From NCBI GenBank assembly GCA_019137255.1, contig WPDH01000001.1:1-64000 (forward strand): a stretch of DNA of 64,000 nucleotides, given 5' to 3'. Position numbers and translations under genes: made by a program. This DNA comes from Corinectria fuckeliana (Eukaryota; Ascomycota; Sordariomycetes; Hypocreales; Nectriaceae). The notes under the pieces are model-generated. The model was not told the origin of the DNA. It worked only from the letters and a program-made list of their open reading frames with translations, and ran no database searches. Shown in pieces: positions 61,426-64,000 of the stretch (position 1 is the stretch's first letter; every line of letters begins with the position of its first letter).

Positions 61426-62247
61426 TTGTATATTATCCGACAGCCAGTGAAGCCACCGGCCTTGCCCATTTGACGAACGAAGTTGTTTCTGGTGTCACGT
61501 GGTTATACGTTTTAGTAAGAACAGACCATTTACACGGGTCAATTTTGGGTATACCAAGGTTTGACATCTTGGTAGGTATGCCAAGTTAGCAAGTCATGCT
61601 GCCAGGCTGTGAGCCTGTCAACTCTTCTCCAGTTCTCCTACTGAATCCCCTTACCGACTTTTCTCGCCAATCCTTCCGTCATGCCCCGTCAAACTTCCCA
61701 GGCTGATCCAGACCCGCCACCTCCGGCTTTCCCGAGTCGTCCTCTTCTACCGGGGAAACATCACGACATCGCATCCGCTAGTCGATCACTAGTTGTAATT
61801 TCCCGCACAGTTTCCCCGACCTACGTGGTCGAGTGGCGCTACAACGGCCGTACGTCACGCAGTTTGGGTCAGGTTGGCCGGCGCCGGGACTGCATCTCCG
61901 CATGTCGGACCACACCCCGCAAATAGCTGGGCATCCGGGGTAGGCTCCCCGCAACCCACGAGGACGGTTGACGGCCACATTGGGCATCGGGGCGGCGGTT
62001 TACTACGTAAGCGTGGGAGTTTCTCCTAGGCTCGCCTGATTTGATGCCGAACCTGGGAACTTGGCCTAGTCTGCTAGTATTTGCACCTGCCACGAGAGGT
62101 CACAAGCGTTGAGTCGGTCCGAACGATGGAAAAAGGCGTCAAGAGATTCGGAGTTGATGGCAGGATATAAGATGGCATCGGGCAGTGGTCAAGGGATGCT
62201 GAGACTTTCCGAGGCAGCCTCTCAGACAAGCTGGTCAGACTTCAATA
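61426..62247. promoter_or_regulatory. Intergenic region, promoter of GH1 gene
   Basis: No gene is recognised apart from the TATA-like site near its end. The first part is the 3' region of the F-box gene. Confidence 0.5.
62164..62171 (+). promoter_or_regulatory. TATA-like box of the GH1 gene
   Basis: GATATAAG, ending 77 nt before the start codon at 62248; one mismatch to the TATATAAG found before the GH5, NmrA-like and dehydrogenase genes. Confidence 0.45.
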
Positions 62248-64000
62248 ATGGCTCCAATCTTTGGACAACTCTTTCTGGCGTCGTTGGTTGTGGCCCAGCA
62301 GGTCTACCTGGATGCCGAGGGCCCGACAACCCGGCATTGCAAGTCTACCAAGACACGCGAGCCTAAATACGCCTTTACCTCGTTCAGCTATGGTCTTACA
62401 GACACTGTAAGGTACGCCACTTCGGTGCCGGCCCCCACGACAACCACGACATATGCGGCTCCCCCAGAGTCGCTAGCCACCCTTGTCCCCTCGCTGTCTT
62501 ATACAACCTGGGGTAAATGGAACCCCAACGCAACGGCCAAAGCCTCGGACACGGACGACGCATACGGCCAGGCGGCATGGACGGCGCTGTGGGAACACGC
62601 GAACCCGCCCAACTTTACGGAAACGGCCGTCTACAGCACCACCGTCTCGCCGACGCCCGTCCCCAGCAGCGAGCTCGTCCTCCCGCCGCGAGACTACTTT
62701 GGCCCGTCCGACTGCTACAGCTTCCCCAAGGGCTTCGCCTTTGGCGTCTCCAGCTCGGCCAGCCAGGTCGAGGGCGCCACGGCCGACGAGGGCAAGGCGC
62801 CCTCGCTCATGGACATCCTTGTGCGGGACGAGCGCCCCAAGAGCTACGTGACCAACGAGCACTACTACTACTACAAGCAAGACATCGAACGGGTCGCGGC
62901 GATGGGGGCCAAGCACTTTTCCTTCAGCATCGCGTGGACTCGAATCTTGCCGTTCGCGGTCCCCGGCACCCCGGTGAACCAAGAGGGCATCGACCACTAC
63001 AACGACGTGATCAACTTCATCCTCGAGAAGGGGATGACCCCGGAGGTCACCCTGATCCACTTCGACACGCCGCTGCAGTTCTACGGGCGCAACCTCAGCA
63101 CAGCTGCCGAGCCTGCCGAGCTCGGTTACGTCAATGGAGCGTACCAGAACGAGACGTTCGAGGACGCCTTTGTCCACTATGCCCAGGTGGTCATGTCGCA
63201 CTACGCCGACCGCGTCCCAACGTGGTTCACGTTCAACGAGCCGCTGCTGTATTCATTCAACGCCAAGGCGGTCAACCATGTGGTCAAGGCCCACGCCAGG
63301 GTCTACCACTGGTACAAGGAAGAGCTGTGCGGGAAGGGCAAGATCGCCCTCAAATTCAACAACAACTTTGGCGTGCCGAGGAACCCCCTGAGCGAGGCGG
63401 ACGTGTATGCGGCCGACCACTTCAACTCGATCCAGCTGGGGCCGTTCTGCAACCCAATCTTCCTGGGGCAGGACTACCCCGACTCGTTCAAGCAGACGTT
63501 TGCCGACTACGTGCCGCTGAGCGCCGAGGACCTGGCGTACATTCGCGGGACGGCCGACTTCCTCGGCATCGACCCGTACACGGCGACGGTGGTTGCGCCG
63601 CCGGTGGCGGACGACGCGGACAGCATCCTGGAGTGCGCCGGCAACTCGTCGGCGACGCTGAGGCCGTACTGCGTGAACCAGACGACGGCCAACGTGTACG
63701 GCTGGGACATCGGCTACCGGTCGCAGTCGTACGTGTACATGACGCCGACGTACCTGCGCAGCTACCTCAACTACCTGCACAACACGTGGAAGACGGCCGT
63801 GGCCATCACCGAGTTCGGGTTCCCCGTGTTCGGCGAGGTGGACAAGGCGCTGCCGGACCAGCTGTTCGACACGCCGCGCAGCATCTACTACCTGAGCTTC
63901 ATGTCGGAGGTGCTCAAAGCCATCTGGGAAGACAAGGTCGAGGTGGTGGGGGCGTACGCCTGGTCGTACATGGACAACTGGGAGTTTGGCGACGCGTCGG
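62248..64000 (+). CDS. Secreted GH1 beta-glucosidase, 3' end beyond the window
   Basis: The frame is open from the ATG at 62248 to the end of the window (584 codons seen). A signal peptide covers about the first 16 residues. About 140 residues follow that are Thr/Pro/Asn-rich with a YTTWGKWNPN motif and are not part of the barrel. The GH1 barrel begins at residue 159 (FPKGFAFGVSSSASQVEG). It continues with HYYYYKQDIERVAAMGAKHF, SFSIAWTRILPF, the acid/base motif TFNEP (Glu331) and the nucleophile motif AITEFG (Glu522), then AYAWSYMDNWEFG at the edge, which corresponds to the substrate-binding WSxxDNFEW segment. It should release glucose from beta-glucosides outside the cell. The C-terminus is missing only because the window ends. 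Confidence 0.93.
   Translation, partial: MAPIFGQLFLASLVVAQQVYLDAEGPTTRHCKSTKTREPKYAFTSFSYGLTDTVRYATSVPAPTTTTTYAAPPESLATLVPSLSYTTWGKWNPNATAKASDTDDAYGQAAWTALWEHANPPNFTETAVYSTTVSPTPVPSSELVLPPRDYFGPSDCYSFPKGFAFGVSSSASQVEGATADEGKAPSLMDILVRDERPKSYVTNEHYYYYKQDIERVAAMGAKHFSFSIAWTRILPFAVPGTPVNQEGIDHYNDVINFILEKGMTPEVTLIHFDTPLQFYGRNLSTAAEPAELGYVNGAYQNETFEDAFVHYAQVVMSHYADRVPTWFTFNEPLLYSFNAKAVNHVVKAHARVYHWYKEELCGKGKIALKFNNNFGVPRNPLSEADVYAADHFNSIQLGPFCNPIFLGQDYPDSFKQTFADYVPLSAEDLAYIRGTADFLGIDPYTATVVAPPVADDADSILECAGNSSATLRPYCVNQTTANVYGWDIGYRSQSYVYMTPTYLRSYLNYLHNTWKTAVAITEFGFPVFGEVDKALPDQLFDTPRSIYYLSFMSEVLKAIWEDKVEVVGAYAWSYMDNWEFGDAS

Noticed and set aside
62473..63201. 242-codon open frame on the minus strand
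   Set aside because: Antisense of the GH1 gene.
1..64000. CRISPR array, prophage, bacterial operon or virus
   Set aside because: No regularly spaced direct repeats, no phage-like genes; spliceosomal introns and gene content are fungal throughout.

Overview
The window is nuclear DNA of a filamentous ascomycete. Genes are short, with introns mostly 40-65 nt long (GT...AG, branch sites of the CTAAC/CTGAC type). A block at the left edge looks destroyed by repeat-induced point mutation (RIP), and the protein families (EDC4-type scaffold, Mre11, H2A.Z, KDEL receptor, secreted GH1 and GH5) fit a Sordariomycete, probably Hypocreales. That placement is inference from gene content, not from a search. 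No phage, plasmid, CRISPR or bacterial feature is seen.

Layout. 1-1483 is an AT-rich block with no coding capacity. 2778-4452 encodes a cysteine-rich single-pass membrane protein, followed by a dead alpha/beta-hydrolase (5643-6450). A very long acidic repeat protein (7258-11340) and a small membrane protein (11637-12136, minus) precede the largest gene, an EDC4/Ge-1-like mRNA-decapping scaffold (13427-18301). From 19434 to 33584 all four genes are on the minus strand: a PAP2-type membrane enzyme, an MDR dehydrogenase, an RRM+R3H RNA-binding protein and an NmrA/isoflavone-reductase-like enzyme. They are separated by unusually long non-coding tracts (2.9 kb and 4.5 kb).

From 35114 on the DNA is gene-dense: histone H2A.Z, a CxxC protein, a small unknown protein, an MFS anion:cation symporter, a steroid 5-alpha-reductase-like enzyme, a MINDY deubiquitinase, an unknown 146-aa protein packed against an ER J-domain protein, a GH5 glycosidase, mitochondrial ribosomal protein uS19m, TAF10, the KDEL receptor, a ubiquitin-like/WLM metalloprotease, a nitrilase, a frameshifted VOC gene, tRNA-Asp(GTC), Mre11, an F-box protein and a GH1 beta-glucosidase that runs off the right end.

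How it fits together. Most genes are unlinked housekeeping functions: RNA decay, chromatin and transcription, DNA repair, ER quality control and retrieval. Four metabolic or secreted enzymes (MDR dehydrogenase, NmrA-like reductase, GH5, GH1) share a TATATAAG-like box 64-93 nt before the start codon, while several housekeeping genes have pyrimidine-rich leaders. I do not see a biosynthetic cluster or a clearly new multi-gene system. The most useful results are gene models that simple open-frame reading misses (uS19m with a 16-nt exon; the 146-aa unknown protein), two broken genes, and several uncharacterised lineage-type proteins.
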